From the NCBI RefSeq assembly GCF_009762325.1, contig NZ_CP034348.1, forward strand, positions 2,734,501 to 2,798,500: 64,000 nucleotides of DNA, written 5' to 3'. The translations under genes were made by a program, and so were the position numbers. The number at the start of each line of letters is the position of its first letter. The stretch's first letter is position 1. The notes under the pieces are model-generated. The model saw nothing but the letters and a program-made list of their open reading frames with translations. It was not told where the DNA came from and did no database searches. This document shows positions 35,619 through 44,717 of the stretch, one piece after another. Source of the DNA: Roseovarius faecimaris (GTDB taxonomy: Bacteria; Pseudomonadota; Alphaproteobacteria; Rhodobacterales; Rhodobacteraceae).

Positions 35619-36337
35619 CCGGCAAAGGCCGCGTCGAGTTCGATCAGTGCCGCCTCGACCTGGGCGCCGTCATGGCCCCGGATCACGATCTGCGCACCGA
35701 ACACGCCGTCCTGCTGAAACGGGTAGGAGCCGATGGACAAATCCGCATACCGTTCGGCCAGCTCGCCCAGCGGCCCGGCAATGTCGCCCTCTCCCCGGAA
35801 GATACGCCGCGACACCGAAACCAGCGGCGCGCCCCCGGTAAGCGTCGGCAAAACGCTGGCCACCATCGCCTCGAAAATCGTCGGCACCCCCGCCATGACA
35901 TGCACGTTTTCCAAGGTGAAACCCGGCGCGGCGCTGATCGGGTTGTCGATCAGGCTTGCGCCCTCGGGAATACGCGCCATGCGCAGCCGCGCCGCATTCA
36001 GCTCCTGCCCCGCCCGCTCGTAATGCGCCGCCAGCACCGCGCGGGCATCCTCGCGCACATCGATCGGGCGGTCGAACGCGCGCGCCACGTTCTCGGCGGT
36101 GATGTCGTCATGGGTCGGCCCGATCCCGCCCGAGGTGAACAGGTGATCATAGGCAGCGCTCAGCGCCCGCACCGCCCCGGTGATGGCGTCCGGGTCGTCC
36201 GAGACCACGCGCACCTCCCTCAGGTCGATACCATGCTTGGCAAGCTCACAGGCAAGGTAATGCATATTGGCGTCGCGGGTGCGGCCCGAGAGGATCTCGT
36301 CGCCGATCACCAGCATGGCGGCGGTTGGGTTGGCCAT
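35615..36337 (-). CDS. CinA/MoaB-type molybdopterin-binding domain protein
   Basis: The protein has 240 residues from the ATG at 36337, preceded by AAGGAGG. The upstream extension lacks such a site. The motif LVIGDEILSGRTRDANMHYLACELAKHGI and FTSGGIGPTHDDITAENVARAF are typical of CinA N-terminal / competence-damage type proteins. The C-terminal nicotinamide-deamidase domain of full CinA is absent. Confidence 0.88.
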   Translation of the reverse strand: MANPTAAMLVIGDEILSGRTRDANMHYLACELAKHGIDLREVRVVSDDPDAITGAVRALSAAYDHLFTSGGIGPTHDDITAENVARAFDRPIDVREDARAVLAAHYERAGQELNAARLRMARIPEGASLIDNPISAAPGFTLENVHVMAGVPTIFEAMVASVLPTLTGGAPLVSVSRRIFRGEGDIAGPLGELAERYADLSIGSYPFQQDGVFGAQIVIRGHDGAQVEAALIELDAAFAG

Positions 36338-36383
36338 GGCCCCCTCCTTGAATGCGTCTGGCCCTCGGTATAGGCCTGTCGCC

Positions 36384-37091
36384 ATGCGCTTTCAAACCCC
36401 TCTTGCGCCCGCCCGTCTGATCCGCCGCTACAAGCGGTTCCTGGCCGATATCCGGCTTGAGGAGGACGGCCGCGAGGTCACCGCCCATTGTGCCAATCCA
36501 GGCTCGATGATGGGCCTTGCCGAGCCCGGCACCCGCATCTGGGTCGAACCCAATGACGACCCGAAGAAGAAGCTCAAATTCGGCTGGCGCCTGGTGGACC
36601 ATGAGAACGGGCATTTCACCGGGGTGGATACGTCACTGCCCAACCGCGCGCTGAAAGACGCCATCCTTGCGCGTGGCATTGCCGAACTGGCGGCGTATGG
36701 CACCGTCCGGCCCGAGCAGAAATACGGGCAGAACAGCCGGATCGACTTCCTGTTGCAGCAGTCCGGCCTGCCCGACGCCTATGTCGAGGTGAAATCCGTC
36801 ACCCTCTCGCGCCAGCCCGGTCTGGCCGAGTTTCCCGACAGCGTCACCGCGCGCGGGGCCAAACACCTCGCGGATCTGGCGGAAATGGCCCGCGCGGGCC
36901 ACCGGGCCGTGCTCTTCTATCTGGTCCAGCGCACCGATTGCGCGCAGGTCAGCGTGGCAGGGGATATCGATCCGGCCTACCTCACCGCCTATGAGGCCGC
37001 CCGCGCCGCAGGCGTCGAGGTGATCGCCTACGGCACGCAGCTCTCTCCCCAAGCGGTGACACTGGGCCAGCGGCTCACCGTCCTGGGCTGA
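36384..37091 (+). CDS. sfsA: SfsA family protein (putative DNA/RNA-binding nuclease fold)
   Basis: The protein has 235 residues from the ATG at 36384. The long upstream frame is an antisense artefact. The family motifs are RLIRRYKRFLADI, AHCANPGSMMGLAEPG, RIDFLLQ and YVEVKSVTL, the last resembling a restriction-nuclease active site. SfsA was named as a sugar fermentation stimulation protein, but its true biochemical role is not settled. Confidence 0.92.
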   Translation: MRFQTPLAPARLIRRYKRFLADIRLEEDGREVTAHCANPGSMMGLAEPGTRIWVEPNDDPKKKLKFGWRLVDHENGHFTGVDTSLPNRALKDAILARGIAELAAYGTVRPEQKYGQNSRIDFLLQQSGLPDAYVEVKSVTLSRQPGLAEFPDSVTARGAKHLADLAEMARAGHRAVLFYLVQRTDCAQVSVAGDIDPAYLTAYEAARAAGVEVIAYGTQLSPQAVTLGQRLTVLG

Positions 37092-37094
37092 CGC

Positions 37095-38270
37095 TCAGCT
37101 TTCGCCAAAACCCTTGGGGATGGGCAGCGGATCAAGCGTTTTGGCCCGTTTCTGCAAATGCCGCCCGATCACCACGCGGCTGATCTCGGTCGTTCCATCG
37201 ACAATCCGCAGCATCTGGCTCAGCCGCGACAGCCGGTCCATCCCGTAGGGGGCAAGCAGCCCCATCCCGCCCAACACCTGCGTACAGATATTGGCCGCCT
37301 TCACCGCCGCATCGGGCACGAACCGCTTGGCATGCGCCGCCATCAGCGGGCCCTCCTCCGTGCCCAGCGCATTCGCCGCCGCCCGGTACAGCAAACGCGA
37401 GGCTTCCAGCTCGGTCGCCACATCGCCCAGCATCCATTGAATACCGTCCAGATCGAGGTTCTTGCCGCCGAACATTTTGCGGTTGGCCGAATAGGCAAGT
37501 GCCGTATCGAGTGCCGCCTGCATCAGACCGCAACACCCCGACGCGATTGAGACACGTGCAATATCGATCGCCATGAGCGAGCCTTGCAGGCCCTGGCCCA
37601 CGGGCAGGATGATGTTGTCCTCGCTCACCACAACATCTCTCATGTACATCTCGGACAAGGGCAGGAACCGGTAAGACGGCGTGTCATAGCGCGGCCCGAA
37701 GCTCAGCCCCTCGGCATCCGCCGGAATGGCAATCATCGCCATATCCTTGTGGCCCGGCTGATCGGTGGTCTTGACCACGGTGAAATAGATATCGGCCTCG
37801 CCTGCCAGGCTGACCCAGGCCTTCGCGCCGTTGACCGTCCAGGTGCCATCGCCGTTGATCACCGCGCGTGAATACATGTTGGTCGCATCCGAGCCCGATT
37901 GCGGCTCGGTCAGGGCGAAATTGGCCAGCTTGCGGCCCGAGGTCAGCTCCCGCGCCCAGGACGTCTTGAACGGCTCGGTACCGAAACCACAGGCGGCATA
38001 GGTACAGATATTGTGCATCGACAGCGCGAAAGCATAGGCCCCATCACCGCGCCCCAGCTCTTCATAGACCCGGATACCCTCGCCCAGCGGCAGCCCCTGC
38101 CCGCCAAATTCTTCAGGCGCATAAAGTCCGGTCAGGCCAAGTGCGGCCGCTTTGTCCGACGCCTCGCGCGGCCAGACCCCGGCTGCGTTCCAGGCATCCA
38201 CATTGGGTTTGATCACCTCCTCGCAATGCTGGCGGGCGGCGTCGAGAATGGTGTCGATCTTGCTGGTCAT
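37095..38270 (-). CDS. Acyl-CoA dehydrogenase
   Basis: This is a flavoprotein of about 391 residues (a TTG at 38294 extends the N-terminus). The signatures are FALTEPQSGSDATNMYSRAV, with the FAD-binding TxxxxG segment, and RKMFGGKNLDLDGIQWMLGD. The C-terminal LGGMGLLAPYGMDRLSRLSQMLRIVDGTTEISRVVIGRHL carries the usual catalytic-region glycine-rich end. The chain-length preference is unknown. A dyad operator lies just upstream. Confidence 0.92.
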   Translation of the reverse strand: MTSKIDTILDAARQHCEEVIKPNVDAWNAAGVWPREASDKAAALGLTGLYAPEEFGGQGLPLGEGIRVYEELGRGDGAYAFALSMHNICTYAACGFGTEPFKTSWARELTSGRKLANFALTEPQSGSDATNMYSRAVINGDGTWTVNGAKAWVSLAGEADIYFTVVKTTDQPGHKDMAMIAIPADAEGLSFGPRYDTPSYRFLPLSEMYMRDVVVSEDNIILPVGQGLQGSLMAIDIARVSIASGCCGLMQAALDTALAYSANRKMFGGKNLDLDGIQWMLGDVATELEASRLLYRAAANALGTEEGPLMAAHAKRFVPDAAVKAANICTQVLGGMGLLAPYGMDRLSRLSQMLRIVDGTTEISRVVIGRHLQKRAKTLDPLPIPKGFGES

Positions 38271-38290
38271 GACGGTGATTCCATCTTCTT

Positions 38291-38323
38291 TCAATTGTCC
38301 GACAATTGAATGTCAGACAATTG
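38291..38323. promoter_or_regulatory. Dyad operator candidate upstream of the acyl-CoA dehydrogenase
   Basis: TCAATTGTC (38291-38299) and GACAATTGA (38301-38309) form a perfect 19-base dyad with a single central base. A further half-site GACAATTG follows at 38316-38323. They lie 21 bases upstream of the dehydrogenase start, where a repressor could block transcription or initiation. The TTGTC-GACAA pattern is reminiscent of GntR/FCD-type sites, but that is only a guess. Confidence 0.5.
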
Positions 38324-38470
38324 CATCCACCGCAATATTCATTTTTTCGAATATAATACGATCCCCGGCCTTTCCTCGACCGGACACCGTTCGCAATGTC
38401 GTCTGCCCTCTGGTTTTTCCATGTATTTGCGCCTAGATAGGGGCAGTGGGAAGTTAAACGGGGCTTAGGC

Positions 38471-39280
38471 GTGAACGAACACCAGGGACGCATGACACGA
38501 GACGGCATTCGCATTCATGAGGCGGATGGGTTTGCCGGAATGCACAAGGCCGGGCGGCTGGCGGCAGAGATCCTCGACCGGGTGGCCGATCATGTCTTTG
38601 TCGGACAGACCACCGGCGCGCTCGACAAGCTGATCGAGGGCATGGTGAATGACGCCGGTGCGACCTCGGCCACCATCGGCTACAAGGGTTATCAGCACGC
38701 CAGCTGCATCAGCGTGAATCATGTGGTCTGCCACGGCATCCCCGGCGACAAGGTTCTCAAGGACGGCGATATCCTGAACATCGACGTCACCGTGATCGTC
38801 GATGGCTGGTATGGCGACACCTCGCGGATGTTCGTCGCGGGCAAGCTGAACCGCAAGGCCGAGCGGCTGATCCAGGTCACGCATGACAGCCTGATGATCG
38901 GGATCGAGGCGGTGAAGCCCGGAAACACCTTCGGCGATATCGGCTTTGCCATCCAAAGCTTCGTCGAACGCCAGCGCATGTCGGTGGTGCGCGACTTCTG
39001 CGGGCACGGGCTGGGCACGGTGTTCCACGCGCCGCCCAACGTGCTGCATTACGGGCGCGCGGGCACCGGGCCGACGCTGGAAGAGGGGATGTTCTTCACC
39101 ATCGAGCCGATGGTCAATCTGGGCCGTCCCGAAACGAAAATCCTCGCGGATGACTGGACAGCGGTGACCCGGGACAAATCGCTCTCTGCGCAGTTCGAGC
39201 ATTCGATCGGGGTCACGTCGGACGGCTGCGAGATCTTCACCCTCTCACCCGCCGGCCGGTTCCACCCGACCTACACGTAA
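38471..39280 (+). CDS. map: Methionine aminopeptidase type I
   Basis: The protein has 269 residues. The GTG at 38471 is used, and an ATG at 38492 is an alternative. The metal-ligand motifs are NIDVTVIVDGWYGDTSRM (two Asp), FCGHGLGTVFHAPPNV (His), GMFFTIEPMVNLG (Glu) and FEHSIGVT (Glu). The enzyme removes N-terminal methionine from new proteins. The gene stands alone after a promoter region. Confidence 0.95.
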   Translation: MNEHQGRMTRDGIRIHEADGFAGMHKAGRLAAEILDRVADHVFVGQTTGALDKLIEGMVNDAGATSATIGYKGYQHASCISVNHVVCHGIPGDKVLKDGDILNIDVTVIVDGWYGDTSRMFVAGKLNRKAERLIQVTHDSLMIGIEAVKPGNTFGDIGFAIQSFVERQRMSVVRDFCGHGLGTVFHAPPNVLHYGRAGTGPTLEEGMFFTIEPMVNLGRPETKILADDWTAVTRDKSLSAQFEHSIGVTSDGCEIFTLSPAGRFHPTYT

Positions 39281-39286
39281 GCGCCG

Positions 39287-39333
39287 CCAGAATTTGCGCC
39301 AAATTCTGGGGCATTTTCTGTCTCAGAAAATGC
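39287..39333. terminator. Tandem hairpins in the convergent gap between map and the adenosyltransferase gene
   Basis: CCAGAATTT (39287-39295) pairs with AAATTCTGG (39301-39309) around a 5-base loop. GCATTTTCTG (39311-39320) pairs with CAGAAAATGC (39324-39333) around a 3-base loop. They fill the 60-base gap between two convergent genes and can end both transcripts. The arrangement of two adjacent stems echoes the TTCGTACGAA elements. Confidence 0.75.
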
Positions 39334-39340
39334 GCCTGGA

Positions 39341-39913
39341 TCAGCGGTTCGCGCCCGGCACCCAGAGCACATCGTCTTTCCCGTCGCTATTGGCCATCCG
39401 GCCCGCGCAGAAGAACCAGTCGCTCAGGCGGTTGAGGTATTTCACCGCCGCCGGGTTCACACTTTCCATCGTCGCCAGTTCCACCGCCAGCCGCTCGGCC
39501 CGGCGTGATACCGTCCGGCACAGATGCAGATGCGCCGCCAGCGCCGAACCTCCGGGCAGGATGAAACTCCTGAGCGGCTCCAGAACCGCCGTCATCGCGT
39601 CAATCTCGCTCTCCAGCCGGATCACCTGCGCGTCCGACATCCTGAGCGGCGGATACTCTGCTTCGGCATCCATCTCCATATCCGGGCGGCACAGATCGGC
39701 GCCCAGATCAAAAAGGTCATTCTGGATGCGCGCCAGGGCGGCGTCGACATCGCCCTCCGAATGCAGCCGCGCCAGACCCACCGTCGCGTTCACCTCGTCG
39801 ACCGTTCCATAGGCATTCACCCGCATCGCGTGCTTGGCCACGCGTGCGCCATTGCCCAGCGCGGTCTCGCCCGCGTCCCCGGTCTTGGTGTAAATCTTGT
39901 TCAGCACCACCAT
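39341..39913 (-). CDS. Cob(I)alamin adenosyltransferase, PduO type
   Basis: The protein has 190 residues. The N-terminal signature IYTKTGDAGETALGNGARVAKHAMRVNAYGTVDEVNA, and the terminal RTVSRRAERLA...YLNRLSDWFFCAGR, are typical of the PduO/MMAB fold. It makes adenosylcobalamin, the cofactor of the diol dehydratase at 27655-29925 and of mutases. It is 9 kb from that operon and is probably constitutive. It is followed upstream by the small twin-membrane gene with 3 bases between them. Confidence 0.92.
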   Translation of the reverse strand: MVVLNKIYTKTGDAGETALGNGARVAKHAMRVNAYGTVDEVNATVGLARLHSEGDVDAALARIQNDLFDLGADLCRPDMEMDAEAEYPPLRMSDAQVIRLESEIDAMTAVLEPLRSFILPGGSALAAHLHLCRTVSRRAERLAVELATMESVNPAAVKYLNRLSDWFFCAGRMANSDGKDDVLWVPGANR

Positions 39914-39916
39914 AAA

Positions 39917-40120
39917 TCAGCCCCCCGAGCGCATCCACAGAAACAGAAGGATCAACACCACCGCCAGCGCCTGCGCACCGATCCGCCACTGCATCATCTT
40001 GTTGGATTTCTTGGCCGATTCCAGATCGCCCTTGCCAAAATAGCTGATCCCGATGGCCAGGATCACCACCACCGCAATACAGGCGGCGGCCACGAGCAGA
40101 AACAGCGGGTCTTGCAGCAT
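39917..40120 (-). CDS. Small twin-transmembrane protein (HIG1-like)
   Basis: The protein has 67 residues with two membrane segments (LFLLVAAACIAVVVILAIGISYF and IGAQALAVVLILLFLWM) and a short charged loop (GKGDLESAKKSNKMMQWR). It fits the twin-transmembrane / HIG1-type small proteins of alphaproteobacteria. It is co-transcribed with the adenosyltransferase. The function is unknown. Confidence 0.75.
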   Translation of the reverse strand: MLQDPLFLLVAAACIAVVVILAIGISYFGKGDLESAKKSNKMMQWRIGAQALAVVLILLFLWMRSGG

Positions 40121-40194
40121 GTGTCATGTCCCTTCGCATACGCGTTGCCGGTGATGTAGTGGAGGCGGCGGGAAAAGCGAACCCTAAAAACGCC

Positions 40195-41025
40195 TCACGC
40201 CCGGCGCAGCACCCAGTCAAGCGCGCGTGTCGGCAGGATGCGGCGCAGCGTGCCCATGATATAGGTCGGCGTGGTCACATAATAGCGCGCCCGCGGACGG
40301 GACGATTCCAGCGCATGGACCAGCTTTTTCGTAACAGCGCTCGCGGGCAACTCGAACGGATCCGGCCCGCTGCTCTCATAAAGCCGCTTCTTCAGGCCCC
40401 GGCGATACTCCTCGGCGCGCGGCGACGCCTCCCAGTCGATCCAGCGCTCGAAATGCGCAATCGCGTTCTGCCGGATCTTCGACGTCACCGGTCCCGGCTC
40501 GATCAGGATGAAATGCAGCCCTGTGCCGTGCATCTCCACCCGCATCGTATCGGTCAGCGCCTCAAGCGCAAACTTGGTGCTGTTATACGCCCCGCGCCAG
40601 GGCAGCGTGACCAGCCCCAACACCGACGAGTTCTGCACCACACGCCCGTGCCCCTGCGCGCGCATCACCGGGATCACCCGGCGCGTCAGTTCATGCCAGC
40701 CAAAGAAATTCGCCTCGAATATCGCGCGCAGCGCATCTGTGGGCAGATCCTCCACCAGCCCCGGAGAGGCAAACGCCCCGTTGTTGAAAAGCGCATCCAG
40801 CCGCCCGCCCGTGGCCTCAAGCACCTCGGCAAGCCCCGCCTCGATCGTGGTGGTGTCCTGATAGTCGATCAACGGGCTCTCGAACCCTTCGGCGATCAGG
40901 CGCGCGCAATCTTCGGCCTTGCGGCAAGAGGCAAAGACCCGCCAGCCGCGCTCCCGCAGCCCATGCGCCGCGTCATAGCCGATCCCGGAGGAACAGCCGG
41001 TAATCAATACGGATTTCTCAGTCAT
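40195..41025 (-). CDS. Short-chain dehydrogenase/reductase
   Basis: The protein has 276 residues from the ATG at 41025 (MTEKSVLITGCSSGIGYDAA). The 24-residue upstream extension is not needed. It has the classical nucleotide motif GCSSGIG, the Ser of QNSSVLGLVTL and the Tyr/Lys of GAYNSTKFALEALT. The C-terminal membrane-like tail resembles retinol-type SDRs. The substrate is unknown. Confidence 0.85.
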   Translation of the reverse strand: MTEKSVLITGCSSGIGYDAAHGLRERGWRVFASCRKAEDCARLIAEGFESPLIDYQDTTTIEAGLAEVLEATGGRLDALFNNGAFASPGLVEDLPTDALRAIFEANFFGWHELTRRVIPVMRAQGHGRVVQNSSVLGLVTLPWRGAYNSTKFALEALTDTMRVEMHGTGLHFILIEPGPVTSKIRQNAIAHFERWIDWEASPRAEEYRRGLKKRLYESSGPDPFELPASAVTKKLVHALESSRPRARYYVTTPTYIMGTLRRILPTRALDWVLRRA

Positions 41026-41072
41026 GCGCGCGACACTGCCGTGCCTGCGCGCCGGATGCAATTGCCTTGCGG

Positions 41073-41801
41073 TCAGTTTGTCGTCGTGATCAGCCAATCG
41101 GCCATCCAGCCGATCTCACCGGTTTCCACTACTTCGAGCATGACCCAGCCATTGCCCGGCTCTTCCAGCACGGCAACGGACGACCCTTTGCCAAGCTGGC
41201 CAACCTTTTCAAAGTCGGTCCCCGGCCCCGCGCGCATATTGACCAGATCGCCGGTCACCTGCCGGATATCGCCCGTTGGCACGGTTATGACACTGTCCTC
41301 GGCCACGCTTTCGGGGATCGTGTAGGTCTCGCTCTGGCGCATCACATAGGTCTCCAGGCTAAAGACCTCCTCGCCGACAAAGCCGGTCGCCACGCTGTCG
41401 GGTTGCTCCCGCTCTGCCGTTACATCCGCGGCAATTGCATCTTCCACGGCCTCGTCGATGGCAGTGGTCGCCACCACCTCCGGCACCCGCTCGACCTTGG
41501 GCAGCTCCGAGTTGCTGTCATACTCGTTCGAGGCATTGACCGAGGCGAGCGTGATCTGAAACCGGCTGTCCTCATTGACCTTCAGGTCCGACAGGTTGGC
41601 CATGGCCCGGGTCACTTCCGCCATCGCCGCGCTGTCCCGCGCGCTGTCCTCAAGTCCGGCCACACGCACATCCGACGGCTCGGCAAGTTGCAGGCCCTGC
41701 ACCTGAATCGAGTTTTGACCGGGCACGTAATCGCTGCCACCGCTGAGCTCGTAAAAGGCCACGGCCAGAAATGCAAAAGTCACCAACATAAAGCGCCACA
41801 T
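41073..41801 (-). CDS. SH3-domain protein with N-terminal membrane anchor
   Basis: The protein has 242 residues from the ATG at 41801 (MWRFMLVTFAFLAVAFYELS), which gives an anchor or signal segment. The long middle part (30-170) is acidic and low-complexity. The C-terminal bacterial SH3 domain reads VTGDLVNMRAGPGTDFEKVGQLGKGSSVAVLEE...WMADWLI. Such domains bind cell-wall or regulatory peptides. It is divergent from parC. A dyad GTTTCAGCTGAAAC lies 36 bases upstream. Confidence 0.8.
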   Translation of the reverse strand: MWRFMLVTFAFLAVAFYELSGGSDYVPGQNSIQVQGLQLAEPSDVRVAGLEDSARDSAAMAEVTRAMANLSDLKVNEDSRFQITLASVNASNEYDSNSELPKVERVPEVVATTAIDEAVEDAIAADVTAEREQPDSVATGFVGEEVFSLETYVMRQSETYTIPESVAEDSVITVPTGDIRQVTGDLVNMRAGPGTDFEKVGQLGKGSSVAVLEEPGNGWVMLEVVETGEIGWMADWLITTTN

Positions 41802-41836
41802 CGCGCACACTCCCTGGCTACCACACGTCATAATGC

Positions 41837-41909
41837 GTTTCAGCTGAAACTCAACTGCGCCGACACGGCGCTCAGCTTCAGGTCAATCGGGTGTCCACAA
41901 TACCCGATT
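41837..41909. promoter_or_regulatory. Dyads in the SH3-protein / parC divergent region
   Basis: GTTTCAGCTGAAAC (41837-41850) is a perfect palindrome. AATCGGGT (41885-41892) pairs with ACCCGATT (41902-41909) around 9 bases. They lie between the start of the SH3 gene and parC and may be operators. Evidence is symmetry and position only. Confidence 0.4.
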
Positions 41910-41965
41910 CGCCCCTCGGCTTCATGGGAAAACCGGAAAAAACTTCCCACCGGCAACGCAGCGCG

Positions 41966-42014
41966 GATTTGGGGCCTGTGCCTGCACAAAGGGATTGTCG
42001 CCCCAAATCGGGGC
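41966..42014 (+). promoter_or_regulatory. Mutually exclusive hairpins in the parC leader
   Basis: GATTTGGGGC (41966-41975) can pair with GCCCCAAATC (42000-42009) around 24 bases. Alternatively, GCCCC (42000-42004) can pair with GGGGC (42010-42014) around 5 bases. The two structures share bases 42000-42009 and cannot form together. The parC start at 42031 follows 16 bases later. This layout resembles attenuation or translational control. Confidence 0.45.
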
Positions 42015-42030
42015 TTGTATCACATCATCT

Positions 42031-44445
42031 ATGAGTGATTTGGTCGACGACCCCAACATGGCGGTATCCGAACCGCTGCGCCGCGCCATCGGCGAGCGCT
42101 ATCTGACCTATGCGCTCAGCACGATCATGCACCGCGCCCTGCCCGATGCCCGCGACGGGTTGAAGCCCGTGCACCGGCGCATCCTTTATGCGATGCACCG
42201 CCTGCGGCTTGCCTCAACCGGCAAGTTCCTCAAATCCGCCAAAATCTCCGGCGACACGATGGGCGATTTCCACCCCCACGGCGATGCGGCGATCTATGAC
42301 GCCATGGCGCGGCTGGCTCAGGATTTCTCGGTCCGCTACCCGCTCGTGGATGGCCAGGGCAATTTCGGCAATATCGACGGCGACAACCCTGCCGCCTCTC
42401 GCTATACCGAAGCGCGGATGACAGCCGTGGCCGAGCTTCTGCTCAACGGTCTTGACGAAAACGCCGTCGATTTCCGCGACAATTACGATGGCCGGCTGAC
42501 CGAACCTTCGGTCCTGCCCGCCGAGTTTCCGAACCTTCTGGCCAATGGCGCGTCAGGGATTGCCGTGGGCATGGCCACCAATATCCCGCCGCATAACGTG
42601 TCGGAACTGATCGACGCCTGCCTGCACCTGATCAAGACGCCTGACGCGCGCGACGACACGCTCTTGAAGTACGTGCCCGGCCCGGACTTCCCCACCGGCG
42701 GCGTCATTGTCGAGCCCGCTGAGAACATCACCCAGGCCTATCGCACCGGGCGCGGCTCGATGCGGCTGCGCTGCAAATGGAAGGTCGAAGATCTTGGCCG
42801 TGGCCAATGGCAGATCGTCGTCACCGAAATCCCCTATCAGGTGCAGAAATCCAAGCTGATCGAAAAGATCGCCGAACTGATCCAGCTCAAGAAAATCCCG
42901 ATCCTCGCCGATGTCCGGGACGAAAGCGCCGATGACATCCGCCTGATCCTTGAGCCGCGCTCGAAGAATGTCGAACCCGATGTGCTCATGAACATGATGT
43001 TCCGCAACTCCGATCTGGAGGTGCGGTTCTCGCTCAACATGAACGTACTGATCGACGGGCTGACACCACGCGTTTGCTCAATGAAAGAGGTGCTGCGCGC
43101 CTTCCTCGATTTCCGCCGCGAGGTGCTCCTGCGCCGCTCAAAGCACCGGATGGACAAGATCGACCACCGGCTGGAAGTGCTGCAGGGCCTGATCACCGCC
43201 TTCCTGAACCTCGACCGCGTGATCGAGATCATCCGCTATGATGACGAGCCGAAGATTGCTCTGATGTACGAGGACTGGAGCCGCCCGCATCAGGCCACGC
43301 TCAGCCGGGCGATGCATGAGGCCGATTATGTCTCGCCGCTTGAAGGCGTGGATATGGACAGCCTCGTGCTCATCGCCGATGAAGAGGCGCGTGCCACCGG
43401 CGTGCTGGCCGAAAGCGACGAGAGCCGCGCCATACCGATGAGCTATGCAGGCCGCGAAAACGGTCTCTCGGACGTGCAGGCCGAGGCGATCCTCAACATG
43501 CGCCTGCGCTCCCTGCGGCGACTTGAGGAAGAGGCCCTGCTGCGCGAGCGTGACACCCTGATGGAAGAACGCGCCGGGCTCGAGGACCTGCTGGAAAGCG
43601 ACGAACTGCAATGGCAGGCCATCGCGGATCAGCTCAGAGCGGTCAAGAAAACATTCGGCAAGGACACCGAGCAAGGCGCGCGCCGCACGCTGATCGAAGA
43701 AGCGGCCGAGGTCGAAGACGTGCCCCTTGAGGCGATGATCGACCGCGAACCGATCACCGTCGTCTGCTCGCAAATGGGCTGGATCCGCGCCATGACCGGC
43801 CATATCGACCTGACCCGCGAATTGAAATTCAAGGATGGCGACGCCCCACGCTTCATGTTCCACGCCGAAACCACGGACAAGCTTCTGGTCTTTGGCACCA
43901 ACGGGCGGTTCTACACCGTTTCAGCCAGCAACCTGCCCGGCGGGCGCGGCATGGGCGAGCCTCTGCGCCTGATGGTCGATCTGCCCAACGAGGCCGAGAT
44001 CGTGGATCTCTTCATCCACGCGCCCGGTCGCAAGCTTCTGGTGGCCTCCTCGGCGGGCGACGGGTTTGTCGTGCCCGAAGACGAGGTGCTGGCCCAGACC
44101 CGCACAGGCAAACAGGTGCTCAACGTCAAGGGCGAGGCCCGCGCGAAAGTCTGCAAACCAGTCTCGGGCGACACCGTGGCCTGCGTCGGCGAGAACCGCA
44201 AAGTGCTGCTCTTCGCGCTCTCCGAACTGCCCGAAATGGGCCGGGGCAAGGGCGTGCGGCTTCAGAAATACAAGGATGGCGGGCTATCTGACGCCACCAC
44301 CTTCACCCTGGCCGACGGGCTCAGCTGGCTCGATCCCGCCGGGCGCACCCGCACCGAGACAGACCTGGCCGAATGGCAAGGCAAACGCGCCTCCGCCGGC
44401 CGCATGGCCCCGCGCGGTTTTCCTCGGGATAACCGGTTCACGTAA
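42031..44445 (+). CDS. parC: DNA topoisomerase IV subunit A
   Basis: The protein has 804 residues from the ATG at 42031. ParC forms the DNA-cleaving core of topoisomerase IV and decatenates chromosomes. The quinolone-region motif [24 protein letters not shown] and the catalytic Tyr in SRYTEARM are present. The C-terminal blades start with [10 protein letters not shown]. Ala-Ala replaces the usual Ser at the quinolone positions (HGDAAIYD), a natural variation in many alphaproteobacteria as far as I recall. It is a single gene, not in an operon with parE. Confidence 0.95.
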   Translation: MSDLVDDPNMAVSEPLRRAIGERYLTYALSTIMHRALPDARDGLKPVHRRILYAMHRLRLASTGKFLKSAKISGDTMGDFHPHGDAAIYDAMARLAQDFSVRYPLVDGQGNFGNIDGDNPAASRYTEARMTAVAELLLNGLDENAVDFRDNYDGRLTEPSVLPAEFPNLLANGASGIAVGMATNIPPHNVSELIDACLHLIKTPDARDDTLLKYVPGPDFPTGGVIVEPAENITQAYRTGRGSMRLRCKWKVEDLGRGQWQIVVTEIPYQVQKSKLIEKIAELIQLKKIPILADVRDESADDIRLILEPRSKNVEPDVLMNMMFRNSDLEVRFSLNMNVLIDGLTPRVCSMKEVLRAFLDFRREVLLRRSKHRMDKIDHRLEVLQGLITAFLNLDRVIEIIRYDDEPKIALMYEDWSRPHQATLSRAMHEADYVSPLEGVDMDSLVLIADEEARATGVLAESDESRAIPMSYAGRENGLSDVQAEAILNMRLRSLRRLEEEALLRERDTLMEERAGLEDLLESDELQWQAIADQLRAVKKTFGKDTEQGARRTLIEEAAEVEDVPLEAMIDREPITVVCSQMGWIRAMTGHIDLTRELKFKDGDAPRFMFHAETTDKLLVFGTNGRFYTVSASNLPGGRGMGEPLRLMVDLPNEAEIVDLFIHAPGRKLLVASSAGDGFVVPEDEVLAQTRTGKQVLNVKGEARAKVCKPVSGDTVACVGENRKVLLFALSELPEMGRGKGVRLQKYKDGGLSDATTFTLADGLSWLDPAGRTRTETDLAEWQGKRASAGRMAPRGFPRDNRFT

Positions 44446-44626
44446 GACGGGCCTGCATGCACGATTGTGCCGAAGGCCCGGTGCGCTGATGTTGCTGCCG
44501 CTGACATCAAAACTGCCGCAGGACCATGGCCAGCCCCCGGGGTGGCGATCCTGTCAGGCGTTCCGGGGCACTTTATCCCCGCCACATCCGCGCGCAGAAC
44601 GAGAGAGGCACCTAGCCCCGCCATAT

Positions 44627-44652
44627 CGCCAGCCCTGGTAGGGGGGCTGGCG
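44627..44652. terminator. Hairpin 3' of parC in a convergent gap
   Basis: CGCCAGCCC (44627-44635) and GGGCTGGCG (44644-44652) form a 9-base GC stem with an 8-base loop. It lies between parC and the opposing beta-barrel gene. The rest of the 270-base gap shows nothing recognisable. Confidence 0.55.
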
Positions 44653-44717
44653 ATGGGCCGGGCCGCTGCGCGGCTGTTAACCGGCCTGTGGGCCGCTGAT
44701 CAATGACCGCTCAGGGC

